64,000 nucleotides of DNA, taken from assembly GCF_003340565.1 (NCBI RefSeq), contig NZ_QPLK01000011.1:1-64000 (forward strand), given 5' to 3'. Positions 62,001 through 64,000 of the stretch are shown piece after piece; the first letter of the stretch is position 1; each line of letters begins with the position of its first letter. The DNA comes from Rhodovulum sp. 12E13. Lineage in GTDB: Bacteria; Pseudomonadota; Alphaproteobacteria; Rhodobacterales; Rhodobacteraceae. Made by a program: the position numbers and the translations under genes. The notes beneath the pieces are model-generated. The model saw only the letters and a program-made list of their open reading frames with translations, was not told the origin of the DNA and made no database searches.

Positions 62001-63217
62001 CACGCCATGCCCCCGACCGGCATGGGCGGGCCGAGCCGCCGGTCGAACTCGGCGATCTCGTCGGCGGTGAAGACCGCGTCGATGGGGGTCAATCCGTCGT
62101 AGCGGCCGGTCAGCGCCGCGTCTCGGTGGATCTCGCGCGCCACCTCCCACCGCTTCTCGTCGCGGGCAATGCGGGCGGCCTCGGCCCGGCCCGCCTCGGT
62201 CGCCACCCCGTCGCGGCGCAGCAGCCCCTCGGCCACGAGCACGCGGATGGTGTAGGGCTCGAGGATCGGCTCGCTGCGCGCCAGCGCGAGGAGGCCCTGC
62301 CGCCGGTGCACCCGCGCCTGGAAGCGGCGCTGGCGCAGCATCGCCGCCAGCACGCCGCGCGCCGGCGCGAACAGGAGCGACAGCGCGAAGAGCGCGGCGG
62401 CGACCAGCACGATGATCGGCCCCGTGGGCAGGGCGGGCGCGGAGGCCGAGATCGCCGCACCGAGATAGCCCGACGCGCCGCCGAGGGCCGCCGCGCCCCA
62501 CACCATGCGGCCCGAGCGCTCGGTCCAGAATCGGGCGGTGACGGGCGGGATGATCAGCAGCGCCACGATCAGGACGAGACCCACGAGCTTGAGCCCGATC
62601 ACCGTGACGCCCATCACGAGCGCCATCATGGCAAGGTCGACGCGGCGCACGTCCGTTCCGGTGGCGGCGGCGTATTCGGCATCGAAGGCCACCAGCGTCA
62701 TCGGCCGGCGCAGTGCCCAGACGAGGGCCACCGCCACCGCCCCGCCCACGGCGATCATCGCGGCGTCGGAAAAGAGCATGCCCGCCGTCGCGCCCAGCAG
62801 GAAATCCTCGAGACCCGCCTGCCGTCCGGCCGACATCGTCTGGATCAGGGTCAGGATCACGATGCCCAGCCCGAAGAAGACCGACAGCACCGCGCCGATC
62901 GCGGCATCCTCCGGCAGGCGGGTGCGGCGTGTCATCCACTCCACCGCGAGCAGCCCGACCCAGGCGCTCAGCGCCGAACCCGCGAGCAGGCCCGCGAGCG
63001 CGCGCCCGTCGCCGCCGAGCGCCACCATCGCGACGAAGGCGAGGCCGACGCCCGGCAGCGTGGCGTGGGCCACGGCGTCGGATACCAGCGCGCGCTTGCG
63101 CAGCACGAGGAAGGTGCCCGCCGCGCCGGAGGCGACGCCGAGCAGCGCGGCGCCGATCCCGACCAGGGCTGCGTTGTAGCCGGCCTGGAGCAGCAGGGCG
63201 GAGATCAGGGTGTCCAT
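62000..63217 (-). CDS. Metal ABC transporter permease with C-terminal DtxR/MntR-like domain
   Basis: A 405-residue protein. Residues about 1-285 are an ABC-3 permease: LRKRALVSDAVAHATLPGVGLAFV and AFDAEYAAATGTDVRRVDLAMMALV. From about residue 290 a soluble domain follows: ALARSEPILEPYTIRVLVAEGLLRRDG, then GRAEAARIARDEKRWEVA and the end FTADEIAEFDRRLGPP. It resembles the winged helix plus dimerisation part of DtxR/MntR regulators. Such fused permeases are known among SitC-like Mn/Fe transporters. The domain could sense the metal or DNA; its function is not established. It overlaps subunit 2 by one base and lies 15 bases after the ATPase gene. Confidence 0.87.
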   Translation of the reverse strand: MDTLISALLLQAGYNAALVGIGAALLGVASGAAGTFLVLRKRALVSDAVAHATLPGVGLAFVAMVALGGDGRALAGLLAGSALSAWVGLLAVEWMTRRTRLPEDAAIGAVLSVFFGLGIVILTLIQTMSAGRQAGLEDFLLGATAGMLFSDAAMIAVGGAVAVALVWALRRPMTLVAFDAEYAAATGTDVRRVDLAMMALVMGVTVIGLKLVGLVLIVALLIIPPVTARFWTERSGRMVWGAAALGGASGYLGAAISASAPALPTGPIIVLVAAALFALSLLFAPARGVLAAMLRQRRFQARVHRRQGLLALARSEPILEPYTIRVLVAEGLLRRDGVATEAGRAEAARIARDEKRWEVAREIHRDAALTGRYDGLTPIDAVFTADEIAEFDRRLGPPMPVGGMA

Positions 63218-63232
63218 CGCGCGGCCCTCGCG

Positions 63233-64000
63233 TCAGGCGGTGGCGAGGATCAGGCTGTCCATGTGCGTGGCGGCGAGGCGGCCGCCATAGGTCGCATCGA
63301 GCGCCTCTGCGGTGAACGCCGTCTCGACCGGGCCCTCGGCCACGGGGCGGACATTGAGCATCAGCACGTGCTCGAAATAGCGCGTGACGGTCGACAGGTC
63401 GTGGTGGACGGCCACGACCGCGCGCCCTTCGTCGCGCAGGGCCTTGAGCACGTCGATGATCGCCCGCTCGGTGGCGGCGTCGACGCCCGCGAAGGGCTCG
63501 TCGAGCAGGTAGAGATCGGCCCCCTGCGCGAGCGCCCGGGCGAGGAACACGCGCTGCTGCTGCCCGCCCGAAAGCTCGCCGATCTGGCGGCCTTCGAAAT
63601 CGGCCATGCCGACGCGGCCGAGGCAGGCGCGCACCGTGCGCCGGTGGGCGCCCGTGACCCGGCCGAGCAGGCCCATGCGGCGATAGAGCCCCATCAGAAC
63701 GACGTCGCCCGCGGTCGCGGGGAAATCCCAGTCGACGCTCGCGCGCTGGGGGACGTAGGCGATGCGCTCGCGCGCCTCCGCCACCGGCCTGCCGAAGGCC
63801 GTGACCTCGCCGGAGACGCGCGGGATCACCCCGAGCGCCGCCTTGAGCAGGGTCGACTTGCCCGCGCCGTTCGGCCCGACGATGGCGCTCATCGTGCGCG
63901 CGGGAAAGGTGGCATCGGCCGAGAACACCGCGGGCGTCTGCCCGTAGGAGACCGTGAGCCCCCGGATCGCGAGGGCGGCCTCGGGGCCGGGGGCGGCCTC
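63233..64000 (-). CDS. Metal ABC transporter ATP-binding protein (partial, runs off the window)
   Basis: The ATPase of the Mn/Zn/Fe importer. Its 5' end is beyond 64000: the frame stays open to the last base and reads AALAIRGLTVSYGQTPAVFS before the P-loop. Walker A is GPNGAGKST, the signature is LSGGQQQRVFLARAL and Walker B is LYLLDEPFAGVDAATE, with H-loop AVHHDLSTVTRYF. This ZnuC/MntB-type pattern is usual. It is followed by the two permeases. The regulator, binding protein and promoter are not in the window. Confidence 0.93.
   Translation of the reverse strand, partial: EAAPGPEAALAIRGLTVSYGQTPAVFSADATFPARTMSAIVGPNGAGKSTLLKAALGVIPRVSGEVTAFGRPVAEARERIAYVPQRASVDWDFPATAGDVVLMGLYRRMGLLGRVTGAHRRTVRACLGRVGMADFEGRQIGELSGGQQQRVFLARALAQGADLYLLDEPFAGVDAATERAIIDVLKALRDEGRAVVAVHHDLSTVTRYFEHVLMLNVRPVAEGPVETAFTAEALDATYGGRLAATHMDSLILATA

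Overview
The window is high-GC DNA (roughly 70% by eye) from an alphaproteobacterium, almost certainly a Rhodobacteraceae/Roseobacter-type organism. The reasons are gene content and order: an iscR-iscS-sufBCDS operon whose IscR has a single cysteine, a two-gene groESL operon behind a CIRCE element, a glgP-glgC-glgA-glgX-malQ-pgm glycogen cluster, a sulfoquinovose-type monooxygenase cluster and a BMP-family ABC transporter operon with an allophanate hydrolase. All protein assignments come from reading translated sequence; no database search was run.

Layout. 1-2343 is a decayed mobile region: an IS66 transposase piece joined to the tail of a penicillin acylase, a second internally deleted IS66 transposase, and a truncated tyrosine integrase beside an intact tRNA-Gln. 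2411-5585 holds kdsA and two capsule-export genes (kpsE, kpsT). 6199-9679 holds a diguanylate cyclase and groESL. 9828-15690 is a run of housekeeping genes: glycosyltransferase, Mn-dependent pyrophosphatase, HAD hydrolase, a secreted protein, a MaoC hydratase and an alpha/beta hydrolase. 16038-25592 is the Fe-S cluster assembly operon, with several non-Suf passenger genes. A 20-bp near-palindrome upstream of iscR recurs inside the cysteine desulfurase gene.

25644-35990 is a nitrogen-scavenging operon. A BMP-type ABC transporter imports a substrate; a formamidase, two cysteine hydrolases (one closely matching biuret hydrolase) and an allophanate hydrolase then break small amides down to ammonia and CO2. 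A LysR regulator is divergent. After tRNA-Arg and a GFA-family gene, 37174-48479 is the glycogen/maltodextrin cluster, in which malQ has no stop codon and reads directly into pgm; glgB is absent from the cluster. A di-heme peroxidase, a SEL1-repeat protein and a PsiE-like protein follow.

51812-59693 is a TRAP transporter (P, M, Q) with a flavin reductase, an aldo/keto reductase and an SsuD-like flavin monooxygenase, divergent from a GntR regulator and a Gfo/Idh/MocA protein. The order matches the SmoA-SmoB-SmoC oxidative sulfoquinovose pathway, and the Gfo/Idh/MocA protein is a candidate NAD-dependent sulfoquinovosidase. The right end holds a small lipoprotein, an AI-2E/PerM-family membrane protein and a Mn/Zn/Fe-type ABC transporter whose ATPase runs off the window.

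Other notable points: two copies of a paired-hairpin intergenic element (45969-46018, 50706-50755), three short tandem repeats, and candidate operators for LysR-, GntR- and LacI-type regulators.
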